Shown piece by piece: positions 8,144-16,368 of a stretch of 64,000 bases of DNA (position 1 is the stretch's first letter; each line of letters opens with the position of its first letter). The stretch spans positions 1 through 64,000 of the forward strand of contig JAFMFH010000002.1 in assembly GCA_017856235.1 (NCBI GenBank), in the 5' to 3' direction. The stretch comes from Flavobacteriaceae bacterium (GTDB lineage: Bacteria > Bacteroidota > Bacteroidia > Flavobacteriales > Flavobacteriaceae). The notes under the pieces were generated by a model. The model was not told the origin of the DNA and ran no database searches. It saw nothing but the letters and a program-made list of their open reading frames with translations. Both the position numbers and the translations under genes were made by a program.

Positions 8144-9370
8144 ATGACAACAGAAAGTTGGTTTTTTATTATTATAGGGCTAGTGATTTTTAATTACTTG
8201 TTCTCAAATATTTTAGATTATATAAATCATAAAAATTGGAAAGATGATATTCCAACTGAATTGAAAGACTTTTATGAAAAAGAAAAATATAAGAAAGCTA
8301 AAGATTACTCTATATCAAAAAATAAGATAGGCTTTCTTTCAAGTACTATAAGTTTCTTGTTAGTATTTTCTCTTTTAGTTTTTAATGGTTATGGTATAAT
8401 TAACGATTTGGTTAGCAGTTTTGAATCAAGCTATATTAAATCGGGACTATTCTTTTTAACTTTATTCTTGATAAATACCCTAATTTCATTACCATTTTCA
8501 TATTATAACACATTCGTAATTGAAGAAAAATTTGATTTTAATAAGACTACTAAAACAACTTTTTTTCTGGATATAATTAAGTCTTCTGTTCTATCCATTT
8601 TAATTGGAGGAGCTCTACTTTTTCTTGCACTATACCTTTATGATAAAATAAATCAAGGTTTTTGGCTATGGTTATGGATAGGTCTATCAATATTAATGAT
8701 ATTTATCAATATGTTTTATGCAGATTTGATTGTTCCAATATTCAACAAATTGACACCACTAGAAGATGGAGAATTAAGGAATAAGATAGAAGATTACTCA
8801 AAGAAGGTTGGGTATTTACTAAAAAATATTTATGTGATTGATGGCTCAAAAAGATCAACAAAAGCAAATGCATTTTTTAGTGGTCTAGGTCCCAGAAAAA
8901 CTATAGCATTGTATGACACTTTGATAGAGAAACATACTGAAAACGAATTGGTAGCCGTTCTTGCCCATGAGGTTGGTCATTTTAAGAAAAAACATATTTT
9001 TTCAGGTTTAGTATTCTCAATAATTCAAATTGGAATAATGACTTTTTTCTTTGAACTATGTTTAAGCCTTACTGAAATTTCTTTGGCATTAGGAGGCTCA
9101 GATATTTCTTTCCATCTTGGATTGATAGGATTTAGTATAGTTTTTTCTCCAATCTCAATGTTATCAGGAATTCTAATGAACTATATAAGTAGAAAAAATG
9201 AGTTTGAAGCAGATGCCTATGCAAAGCAAACCTTTAATGGAGAAGATTTAGCACTAGCATTAAAGAAACTATCTGTTGATAGCCTTTCTAATATCTATCC
9301 ACATCCCTTGTATGTATTCTTTCATTACTCTCATCCTCCACTTATAAAAAGACTTAAAGCATTAAACTAA
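8144..9370 (+). CDS. M48 family zinc metallopeptidase (Ste24/HtpX-like CAAX protease)
   Basis: A 408-residue integral membrane protease. The zinc motif AHEVGH is at about residue 275-279, inside VAVLAHEVGHFKKKH. A downstream NEFEADAYA (third zinc ligand Glu) and HYSHPPLIKRLKAL at the C-terminus are as in the Ste24 group. Several transmembrane helices precede and follow the site. The frame extends to a TTG at 8084, but the ATG at 8144 starts directly on the first helix and avoids running into the opposite-strand small gene, so 8144 is chosen. In bacteria such enzymes act in membrane protein quality control; a specific target cannot be inferred. Confidence 0.9.
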   Translation: MTTESWFFIIIGLVIFNYLFSNILDYINHKNWKDDIPTELKDFYEKEKYKKAKDYSISKNKIGFLSSTISFLLVFSLLVFNGYGIINDLVSSFESSYIKSGLFFLTLFLINTLISLPFSYYNTFVIEEKFDFNKTTKTTFFLDIIKSSVLSILIGGALLFLALYLYDKINQGFWLWLWIGLSILMIFINMFYADLIVPIFNKLTPLEDGELRNKIEDYSKKVGYLLKNIYVIDGSKRSTKANAFFSGLGPRKTIALYDTLIEKHTENELVAVLAHEVGHFKKKHIFSGLVFSIIQIGIMTFFFELCLSLTEISLALGGSDISFHLGLIGFSIVFSPISMLSGILMNYISRKNEFEADAYAKQTFNGEDLALALKKLSVDSLSNIYPHPLYVFFHYSHPPLIKRLKALN

Positions 9371-9374
9371 AACT

Positions 9375-10331
9375 ATGAAAAGACGAAACTTTATTTTTGA
9401 TATATTTAGTGTTGGTATAGTATCTGCTATGTCAACTAAATTAAGAGCTGTAAACTTAAATTTTACCCCTATGGTAAGATCAATATCAACTTGGAAAACA
9501 ACTGAAGCAAATCAAAAAGCTGGTCAGATGCTAGATAAAGGTGAACATGCATTAGATGCTGCTGTCGCAGGTGTTGCAATCGAAGAAGAAAATCCAAAAA
9601 ATACAACTGTTGGTTATGGTGGTGCTCCTGATAGAACTGGAAAAGTTACGCTTGATGCATGTGTAATGAATCACCTTGGAGATTGCGGTTCTGTTGTTGC
9701 TGTAGAAAATATAGTAAATGTTGCAAGATTAGCTAAAGATGTAATGGAAAAAACACCACACGTAATGTTATCAGGAAAAGGTGCTGAAGAATTTGCAATT
9801 TCTCAGGGATATAAAAAAACAGATTTATTAACTGATCAATCTAAAAAAGAATGGGAAGAGTGGTTAAAAGATCAAGATTATAGACCTATTATAAATATTG
9901 AGAATCATGATACAATTGGAATGTTATGTATTGATAAAAATAATAACTTATCTGGAGCATGTACAACAAGCGGATTAGCATATAAAATGAAGGGTAGAGT
10001 TGGGGATTCCCCTATTATAGGTTCAGGTCTTTTCATTGATAACAAAATTGGAGGAGCAGTTGCGACAGGTTTAGGTGAAGAGGTTGTGAAAACTGTTGGA
10101 TCTTTTCTAGTCGTTGAGTTAATGAGACAAGGTTTATCACCTCAAGAGGCATGTGAAGAAGCTATTAAGAGAATAGTTTTAAACAATTCACAAAAAGATA
10201 AATTCCAAGTAGCTTATATAGCAATGAATAAAAAAGGTGAAGTAGGCTCTTATAGCATTGAACCAGGATTTACATACATGGATTATGTAAATGGAGAAAA
10301 TAAAGAGGTTTTTACTAAGTCTGAATTATAA
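9375..10331 (+). CDS. Glycosylasparaginase / isoaspartyl peptidase (Ntn-hydrolase)
   Basis: A 318-residue T2-family Ntn-hydrolase that would cleave N4-(GlcNAc)-Asn or isoaspartyl/asparagine bonds. The autoprocessing site is NHDTIGML, with Thr180 expected to become the N-terminal nucleophile of the beta chain. GRVGDSPIIGSG and GGAVATGLGEE form the substrate pocket. HDT-IGM followed by GRVGDSP matches the glycosylasparaginase branch. The N-terminus has KRRNF and a hydrophobic stretch, so export, possibly by Tat, is likely. The gene lies 4 bp after the M48 protease. Confidence 0.88.
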   Translation: MKRRNFIFDIFSVGIVSAMSTKLRAVNLNFTPMVRSISTWKTTEANQKAGQMLDKGEHALDAAVAGVAIEEENPKNTTVGYGGAPDRTGKVTLDACVMNHLGDCGSVVAVENIVNVARLAKDVMEKTPHVMLSGKGAEEFAISQGYKKTDLLTDQSKKEWEEWLKDQDYRPIINIENHDTIGMLCIDKNNNLSGACTTSGLAYKMKGRVGDSPIIGSGLFIDNKIGGAVATGLGEEVVKTVGSFLVVELMRQGLSPQEACEEAIKRIVLNNSQKDKFQVAYIAMNKKGEVGSYSIEPGFTYMDYVNGENKEVFTKSEL

Positions 10332-10332
10332 T

Positions 10333-11106
10333 TTAAGAAAAAATTGACTTCATCTTTTCCATTTCCTCTTCAGCTAGTGATGGATCAACTAAAATTCTAC
10401 CGCTATATTCGTCAGTGATTATTTTTTGTCTTGAGGCAATTTCCATTTGAACTTGAGGTGGAATAGTAAAATATGATCCACCAGATGCATTTCTCTCGAT
10501 AGGAACAATTGCTAGACCATTGTTTACATTTGACCTTATTCTTTTGTATGCAGATATCAAGTTATCTTCAATCTTTTTCTCAAATTCTTTAGACTTTTCT
10601 ATAAGAGTTTTTTCTTCTTTCTCAGTTTCTTTAAGAATTTCTTCTAATTCAAGTTTTTTATTTTTTAAATGAGATTTAAGATCTTTAATTTTATCTTTTA
10701 ATTCATTTATAACCGAAGACTTACTCTCTATAGTTTCATTATATTGTAAAATCTTCTTCTCAGATAGTTTTATTTCAAGCTCTTGAAACTCTTGCTCTTT
10801 AACTATCGCATTATATTCTCTATTATTTCTAACTTTTTTTAAGTCAGTTTCATATTTTTTATGATTGGCCTTAGAAGTTGTAATAGTATTCTCTTCTAGT
10901 TTAATTCCAGCTTCACTTTCTTTAATCTCGTTTTCATAACTTTCAAGTCTTTTATTTAATCCAGCTATTTCATTTTCGAGATCTTCCACTTCTAATGGTA
11001 GCTCACCTCTTATACTTCTTATTTGATCAATTCTTGAATCAATTAACTGAAGATCAAAAAGTGCTCTTAATTTTTCTTCTACTGATGTTTCAACTTTTTT
11101 TGCCAT
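10333..11106 (-). CDS. Coiled-coil protein of the CT398/zinc-ribbon family, ribbon cysteines missing
   Basis: A 257-residue protein with a long charged coiled coil (about residues 10-180) and a C-terminal segment that aligns with the C4 zinc ribbon of the CT398-like family (GGSYFTIPPQVQMEI ... TDEYSGRILVDPSLAEEE). The cysteines that normally frame IPPQ and GRILVD are Ser, Tyr and other residues here, so the ribbon should not bind zinc. It overlaps nothing but lies 1 bp before the upstream NIF3-like gene; the pairing with NIF3 is common in bacteria (family knowledge). Proposed roles for the family include flagellar or adaptor functions; none can be assigned here. Confidence 0.8.
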   Translation of the reverse strand: MAKKVETSVEEKLRALFDLQLIDSRIDQIRSIRGELPLEVEDLENEIAGLNKRLESYENEIKESEAGIKLEENTITTSKANHKKYETDLKKVRNNREYNAIVKEQEFQELEIKLSEKKILQYNETIESKSSVINELKDKIKDLKSHLKNKKLELEEILKETEKEEKTLIEKSKEFEKKIEDNLISAYKRIRSNVNNGLAIVPIERNASGGSYFTIPPQVQMEIASRQKIITDEYSGRILVDPSLAEEEMEKMKSIFS

Positions 11107-11107
11107 T

Positions 11108-11899
11108 TTAATAATAGTTTACAGGGTTAATATTTTGTTCGGACAAAAGGATCGTAAAATTAGGTAATTTTTTATTAAGAAATTCCTTAATAAACAATTT
11201 TATATGTTTTTCACTTTCATAATGTCCAATATCAATTAGTATAGCTTTATTCTCAGCTTCAAAGAAGTTATGATATTTCAAGTCTGAGGTAATAAAAGCG
11301 TCAACGTTTGACTCAATTGAATCTTTTATTGCAAAGCTTCCTGAACCAACTACAATTGAGACCTTGGAAATCTTTTTATTAAGTTTATTAGTATGTCTTA
11401 AATATTTTAAATTTAATTTATTTTTGAGGTAGTCAAAAAATGTAATTTCGTCCATAGGTTTTTTTAATTCTCCAATAGACCCCATACCTATTCTAATTTC
11501 ATTTAATTTTTCTTCTTTAGGAGCAAGAACAGAAATATTCTTTAAGCCAATTAAATCTGATAGCAGATAACTAATACCTTTTGGATGATTATCCAATGAA
11601 GTGTGAATTGCATATACTGAAATATTATTTTTAACTGCTTTAATAACAGATTTTTGAACGTAGTTATCATTAGTGATCTGTTTTAAACCACTAAAAATTA
11701 TTGGATGATAACTAACTATCAAATTACAATCCTTATTAATAGCCTCGTCTACTACATCTTCTGTAGTATCAAGAGTAACTAATATTGAAGTTAATTTTGA
11801 TTCTGGGTCACCTACAATAAGACCTACATTATCAAAATCTTCTGCTATAGAAGTTGGCATCCAATTGTCAATAATTTTTGCAATTTCAATAACTCTCAT
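11108..11899 (-). CDS. NIF3-like dinuclear metal-centre protein
   Basis: A 263-residue NIF3/YbgI-family protein. Visible metal-site motifs include DNVGLIVGD at the start, SYHPIIF (about residues 63-69), HTSLDNHPKG near residue 99, and DIGHYESEK near residue 224. Together these match the two-metal hexameric fold. The length is that of the compact form, without the extra PII-like insert that makes many Bacteroidota members about 365 residues. Biochemical role is unsettled; GTP cyclohydrolase-like and metallochaperone roles have been proposed. A TATATTTG box lies 17 bp upstream of the ATG. Confidence 0.88.
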   Translation of the reverse strand: MRVIEIAKIIDNWMPTSIAEDFDNVGLIVGDPESKLTSILVTLDTTEDVVDEAINKDCNLIVSYHPIIFSGLKQITNDNYVQKSVIKAVKNNISVYAIHTSLDNHPKGISYLLSDLIGLKNISVLAPKEEKLNEIRIGMGSIGELKKPMDEITFFDYLKNKLNLKYLRHTNKLNKKISKVSIVVGSGSFAIKDSIESNVDAFITSDLKYHNFFEAENKAILIDIGHYESEKHIKLFIKEFLNKKLPNFTILLSEQNINPVNYY

Positions 11900-11916
11900 T
11901 GGTATTAGATTGATTG

Positions 11917-11924
11917 CAAATATA
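11917..11924 (-). promoter_or_regulatory. -7 promoter box for the NIF3/coiled-coil pair
   Basis: Read on the minus strand this is TATATTTG, an exact match to the Bacteroidota -7 consensus TAnnTTTG. It places transcription start about 12 bases ahead of the ATG at 11899. No clear -33 TTTG is at standard spacing. Confidence 0.5.
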
Positions 11925-11949
11925 ATATTATCTTTTAGGTGATAAAAAA

Positions 11950-12966
11950 ATGAAGTTTCTGTTATATCCTTTATCGATTATATATGACTTAATTACAACT
12001 TTAAGAAACTTTTTGTTTGATATAGGTTTAATTAATTCAGTTCAGTACAAAATTCCAACTATTGGAGTTGGGAACTTGTCAACGGGAGGGACAGGAAAAT
12101 CAATGTTAGTTGATTATTTAATAGAACTTTTAAAAGTAAAATATACTTTAACTACCTTAAGTAGAGGGTATAATAGGGATACAAGTGGTTTTATTCAAGC
12201 TACTTCAAAATCATCGGCATATGAGATTGGAGATGAACCTTATCAATTTTACTCAAAACATCCTGAAATTAATGTTGTTGTTTGTGAGGATAGAAGAAAA
12301 GGAATGAAGTTAATTTTAAATAGTTTGCCTAATACTCAAATAAGTATTTGGGATGATATATTTCAACATAGATATGTCAAGCCTGGATTAATGCTATTAA
12401 CTACAACTTTTAAATACCCATATTACAAAGATGAAATTCTTCCTGTTGGTAATCTAAGAGAGAATAAAAATTCATCTAAAAGAGCTGATCTAATAATTGT
12501 TACCAAATGTCCAGAAGATTTGTCAAATAAAGATAAATTAGATTTTATAAAGAAATTAAATCCTGATGAAAACCAAAAAGTTTTTTTTAGTACTATTTCT
12601 TACAAAAAAACCCTAAAATCGGATGATTTAAGTATTCACATTGAAAATCTTAAAGAAGAGGAATTCACATTAGTAACTGGAATTGCAGATTCCTCTTATA
12701 TTGTTAAATACCTTGAGCATAAAAATCTAAAGTTCAAACACCTAAAATATTCAGATCATTATAATTTTAAAAAATCTTCAATTGATAAGATAGTTTCTGT
12801 TTCAATGAATAAAAAAATTATAACAACAGAAAAAGACTATGGCAGATTAAAGCCAAAAATAAATAGAGGTGATATATATTATTTAGAAGTATCAATTGAA
12901 TTTCCATATAATTTGAATCAAACAAGTTTTGATCAAGTAGTAAATGAGTTTGTAGAAAACTATTAA
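11950..12966 (+). CDS. lpxK: Tetraacyldisaccharide 4'-kinase
   Basis: A 338-residue membrane-associated kinase that phosphorylates the lipid A disaccharide precursor at the 4' position. The Walker A segment is [11 protein letters not shown] at residues 41-51, typical of Lpx[12 protein letters not shown] follows, then [13 protein letters not shown], and DDIFQHRY (usually DDGFQHR) near residue 138. An N-terminal hydrophobic region anchors it to the inner membrane. The window also carries waaA for Kdo transfer. The stop interlocks with the convergent lipA stop (TTAA). Confidence 0.93.
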   Translation: MKFLLYPLSIIYDLITTLRNFLFDIGLINSVQYKIPTIGVGNLSTGGTGKSMLVDYLIELLKVKYTLTTLSRGYNRDTSGFIQATSKSSAYEIGDEPYQFYSKHPEINVVVCEDRRKGMKLILNSLPNTQISIWDDIFQHRYVKPGLMLLTTTFKYPYYKDEILPVGNLRENKNSSKRADLIIVTKCPEDLSNKDKLDFIKKLNPDENQKVFFSTISYKKTLKSDDLSIHIENLKEEEFTLVTGIADSSYIVKYLEHKNLKFKHLKYSDHYNFKKSSIDKIVSVSMNKKIITTEKDYGRLKPKINRGDIYYLEVSIEFPYNLNQTSFDQVVNEFVENY

Positions 12967-13889
12967 TGAATGTGTTTGTGTGCTTTGTATGAAGATCTAA
13001 CAAGAGGACCACTTTCAACATGTCTAAAGCCCAAATCCTTACCTATAATTTCATATTCTTTAAACTCATCTGGTTTAATAAAGTCAACAACAGGTAGGTG
13101 TTTTTTTGAAGGCTGAAGATATTGACCTAGAGTAACTATATCAACTCCTACTCTTCTTAAGTCTTCAAGAGTTTCAATAACTTCCTCTTTCTTTTCACCT
13201 AAACCAAGCATTACACCTGATTTTGTTCTCGATATACCACTTTCTTTTAGATACTTCAAAACCTCTATACTCCTATCATATTTAGCTTGTATTCTTACCT
13301 CTTTTGTAAGTCTTCTAACAGTTTCTAGATTATGAGAAACAACTTCAGGAGCAACTTTGATTATTCTGTCAATATTATCAGTTTCTCCCTTAAAATCAGG
13401 AATTAAAGTTTCAATAGTTGTATTAGGATTTAGATCTCTAATTGCTTTAACAGTTTCTGCCCAAATAATGGAGCCACCGTCTTTTATATCATCTCTATCA
13501 ACAGATGTAATAACTGCATGTTTAACACCCATTATATTAATTGACCTGGCAACTTTAAAAGGTTCAAGCTCATCGACTGGCAATGGACTTCCAGTCTGGA
13601 CATTACAAAAACCACATGATCTGGTACAAATATTTCCTAATATCATAAAAGTAGCAGTACCTTCAGTCCAACATTCACCCATATTTGGGCAATTTCCGGA
13701 AACACATATTGTATGAAGTTTATTTTCCTCTACTGTTGATCTTAGTTGAGTATACTTTTTACCAATTGGAAGTTTAACTCTAATCCAATCAGGTTTTTTA
13801 GTCCTAATCTTTTCTTTGATGCTAGACTTTGGAAGATTTAGTTTTACCCACCCTTGGTTTACTGTTTTTATCTCAGACATATCATACAA
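12963..13889 (-). CDS. lipA: Lipoyl synthase (radical SAM)
   Basis: A 308-residue enzyme that inserts two sulfurs into octanoyl groups on lipoyl domains. It carries the auxiliary cluster cysteines [13 protein letters not shown] (Cys62, 67, 73) and the radical [11 protein letters not shown] (Cys88, 92, 95). The C-terminal VRSSYKA supplies the conserved serine ligand of the auxiliary cluster. An internal ATG three codons downstream (13880) is an equally good start. Its product is needed by dehydrogenases such as the pyruvate complex whose E1 beta gene lies at 27.2 kb. Confidence 0.95.
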   Translation of the reverse strand: MYDMSEIKTVNQGWVKLNLPKSSIKEKIRTKKPDWIRVKLPIGKKYTQLRSTVEENKLHTICVSGNCPNMGECWTEGTATFMILGNICTRSCGFCNVQTGSPLPVDELEPFKVARSINIMGVKHAVITSVDRDDIKDGGSIIWAETVKAIRDLNPNTTIETLIPDFKGETDNIDRIIKVAPEVVSHNLETVRRLTKEVRIQAKYDRSIEVLKYLKESGISRTKSGVMLGLGEKKEEVIETLEDLRRVGVDIVTLGQYLQPSKKHLPVVDFIKPDEFKEYEIIGKDLGFRHVESGPLVRSSYKAHKHIH

Positions 13890-13898
13890 AGATACAAA

Positions 13899-15113
13899 CT
13901 ATATAAACCTGGTCAAAATGTATCCAAATGCAAAAAAACTTAAAAATAAAATTCCAGTTACACTTAAAATCCTTAATGATTTAGAGGGTTTATGCTGATC
14001 AGGCATATTTTTACTAGTAACAAGTTTATAATTTAGTATGGCGTAAAATGGAGCAGTAATAAAGGATAATATAGTTGCTATTTCAACTAAGGCACCCATT
14101 TCAGATAGTAAGAAATAAAATATTAACATTGTGCCTATTGCTAATATAGATATCCAATGAAAATAGTAATTCTTATTAGAATTCTTTGTTAACAATTGGG
14201 TAGCTCTAGACATCGTTCTTGGAGATGCATCAAGAGTAGTAATTGTAGTACTAAGCATAGTAGTAAATGCACATATTGATATAATTAAATATAAATTGTC
14301 TCCTAAGTTTGAAGTATAAAGTTCTATAAGTTGACCTGCAAACACACCTCCACTAGTTGAAAAACTAATTCCTGAGTTATACATTACAAGTGCACCAAGA
14401 CTAATAAAACAGATACCTAAAAATACAGTTGCTATATATCCAACATTGAAATCAAACATACTATCTTTTTTTGTTATTTTTTGACTTTTAGTTTTTTCTA
14501 TTGCCCAAATAGAATGCCAAATAGAAATATCCAAAGGAGCTGGCATCCAACCCATAAATGCTACTAAAAATACCAAACCTGCACCTGAGGGAAATACCTG
14601 TTCAAAAGTGTATGTTTGTAAATTATTTAACGAAGCTATTCCAGTAGAAAAAATTGTACTAATTGCTAGAATTAAAATAATAATCTTAATCATCTTATCT
14701 AGAAGCTTATATTTACCAACTAATAAAATTAAGTAGCACGATACAGTTATAATTAAACTCCAAATAATCATGTTTTCAGTAAGGCCAAATAGACTTGAAG
14801 CAAGACCAGCGGTAACTATCGTAACGGCAGTCTGTATAGTAAACATTGTTAAAATGTTTAAAACAAAATATGCTATTAAAAAAAACCTACCAATTTTATA
14901 ATATCCATCTAATAAACTTTCTCCAGTTGCAATTGCATATCTAGGCCCATATTGGAAGAAAGGATATTTAAATAAATTTACTAAAACAAGTGCCCAAATT
15001 AATCCAAAACCAAAATCAGCCCCTGCTCTAGTTGATTGTACTAAATGAGAAACACCAATAGCAGCCCCAGCAAAAAGTAATCCTGGTCCAAGTTTTGAAA
15101 TAGCTTTAATCAT
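13899..15113 (-). CDS. Nramp-related transporter with altered metal site
   Basis: A 404-residue protein with about 11 transmembrane helices. The start KLGPGLLFAGAAIG and the ST-R-AGA-D-FGF pattern align with TM1 of Nramp Mn2+/Fe2+ transporters (GPG..., then the DPGN metal motif). Here the DPGN position reads GVSH (residues 20-23). In TM6 the MPHN motif reads MPAP (190-193), so the methionine ligand is kept but the Asp and Asn ligands are lost. Substrate is therefore uncertain; related non-canonical Nramp proteins carry other ions. It shares a 4-bp overlap with the upstream small Cys-rich gene, so the two are probably one operon. Confidence 0.82.
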   Translation of the reverse strand: MIKAISKLGPGLLFAGAAIGVSHLVQSTRAGADFGFGLIWALVLVNLFKYPFFQYGPRYAIATGESLLDGYYKIGRFFLIAYFVLNILTMFTIQTAVTIVTAGLASSLFGLTENMIIWSLIITVSCYLILLVGKYKLLDKMIKIIILILAISTIFSTGIASLNNLQTYTFEQVFPSGAGLVFLVAFMGWMPAPLDISIWHSIWAIEKTKSQKITKKDSMFDFNVGYIATVFLGICFISLGALVMYNSGISFSTSGGVFAGQLIELYTSNLGDNLYLIISICAFTTMLSTTITTLDASPRTMSRATQLLTKNSNKNYYFHWISILAIGTMLIFYFLLSEMGALVEIATILSFITAPFYAILNYKLVTSKNMPDQHKPSKSLRILSVTGILFLSFFAFGYILTRFI

Positions 15114-15307
15114 TTGGAGTCAATTGCACATTCAGAACTTGTTGGAATCTTACCACATATTCCGCATGGTTCATTAGAATTTTGAAGAAATGGGCTTTGA
15201 CTAGCACAAGTTCCTGAAAACTCTCCATTTTTTTTAATTATTAGCTTTATGGCTATTCCCGAAAATGCAATAGCAACTAATATAATTGAGATTAGAAATA
15301 TCTCCAT
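15110..15307 (-). CDS. Small membrane-anchored four-cysteine protein
   Basis: A 65-residue protein with one N-terminal transmembrane helix (about residues 3-24) and a short tail with Cys34, Cys48, Cys51 and Cys60, including a CGIC pair. The sequence type (GTCASQSPFL...CGxCGK) is one I associate with short 'membrane or secreted protein' entries in Flavobacteriia, often near redox or ion-transport genes (recollection, not verified). Its stop overlaps the Nramp-like start by 4 bp. A role in metal or redox handling for the transporter is an inference only. Confidence 0.65.
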   Translation of the reverse strand: MEIFLISIILVAIAFSGIAIKLIIKKNGEFSGTCASQSPFLQNSNEPCGICGKIPTSSECAIDSK

Positions 15308-15341
15308 TGGACAAAGCTATAAAAAAATTGTAATTTTAGTT

Positions 15342-15812
15342 GTGCTTAACTTAATTAACAATAACATTAAGTTCTCTAAGAAGTGGTTAATAATTTTAAT
15401 CATTAATTACTCCTGTACTAATAATCTTAAAGTTTCAGAATCTGAGATTTTATCAGCTTCTTCTTGGTCTAAAAATGATCAGCTACCAACCTTTGAGGAA
15501 TGTGTTGACCTTAATGGCGATGAAGGTTTATTATGTTTTAGAAATATAATTGAAACCGAAATGAATGAGTTTATCTCTGATAAGATTTTTCCATTAGATA
15601 CAACTCAGTATAGACTAACAATAAAGATAGATTCAGAGGGAAATTTTATTTTAGATGAATTATATCCTTACAATAGATTAGATGATGCGTATTTAAAAAT
15701 ATTAAAAGATGCTGTAAGTGGTATTAAAAAAGCTCTTCCTGCTATTAAAACAAACGTAGAAGAATTTGTTGAAGTTAAATTTAATTTGCCCTTTAGGTTT
15801 AATTATGAATAA
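15342..15812 (+). CDS. Conserved putative lipoprotein upstream of ruvC
   Basis: About 156 residues from a GTG at 15342. The frame runs open from 15249, but that start lies inside the divergent Cys-rich gene. From 15342 the product has a basic-hydrophobic leader ending NYSC, an imperfect lipobox; an ATT codon at 15369 would give a more typical short leader. The body has ECVDL...CFRNIIETEM and a C-terminal part resembling TonB-type C-terminal domains (LTIKIDSEGNFILDE ... VKFNLPFRF). Function unknown. It overlaps the ruvC start by 8 bp, so it is probably co-transcribed with ruvC. Confidence 0.6.
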   Translation: MLNLINNNIKFSKKWLIILIINYSCTNNLKVSESEILSASSWSKNDQLPTFEECVDLNGDEGLLCFRNIIETEMNEFISDKIFPLDTTQYRLTIKIDSEGNFILDELYPYNRLDDAYLKILKDAVSGIKKALPAIKTNVEEFVEVKFNLPFRFNYE

Positions 15813-16368
15813 TAAAGCTCCAGATAATACAATAATAATGGGAATAGATCCAGGAACTAATATTACTGGATTCGGAGTAATTAGAATAAAAAATAATCAA
15901 ATGAAACTTGTTGATCTAATTGAATTTAAACTGTCAAAAAAAAATGATCATAGCGAAAAACTTTCAGAAATTTTTAACAAGACTTCAGAGTTAATAAAAC
16001 TTCATAATCCTAATTTTGTAGCAATTGAATCTCCATTTTTTGGCAAAAATGTTCAATCTATGTTAAAATTGGGAAGAGCTCAAGGTGTATCAATGGCTGC
16101 AGCTCTTAATCTTGATATTCCAATTACAGAATATTCTCCAAAAAAAATTAAAATGGCAATTACAGGTAATGGTAACTCCTCTAAAGAGCAAGTTGCCAAA
16201 ATGCTAAGAACTATGTTAGATATAAAAGAAATGCCAAAAAATCTTGATTCTACTGATGGATTAGCAGCTGCAGTTTGCCATTATTTTAATTTTGGTAACT
16301 CTAACTCAAAGAAAGAATTTTCAAATTGGGCTAGTTATGTAAGTAAAAATCCTGACAAACTAGTCTAA
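15805..16368 (+). CDS. ruvC: Holliday junction resolvase RuvC
   Basis: A 187-residue endonuclease that cuts Holliday junctions after RuvAB branch migration. Catalytic acidic residues fit the family: Asp15 in MGIDPGTNITG, Glu75 in AIESPFF, and Asp148/Asp151 in LDSTDGLAAAVCHYF. LGRAQG lies at the usual place after the second motif. The frame extends upstream to 15766, but the ATG at 15805 puts the first motif at the normal distance. The stop interlocks with the convergent M20 peptidase stop (CTAA). Confidence 0.95.
   Translation: MNNKAPDNTIIMGIDPGTNITGFGVIRIKNNQMKLVDLIEFKLSKKNDHSEKLSEIFNKTSELIKLHNPNFVAIESPFFGKNVQSMLKLGRAQGVSMAAALNLDIPITEYSPKKIKMAITGNGNSSKEQVAKMLRTMLDIKEMPKNLDSTDGLAAAVCHYFNFGNSNSKKEFSNWASYVSKNPDKLV

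Noticed and set aside
13357-13716. 119-codon ORF antisense to lipA
   Set aside because: Lies wholly opposite the conserved radical SAM core of lipA; no promoter or family match.
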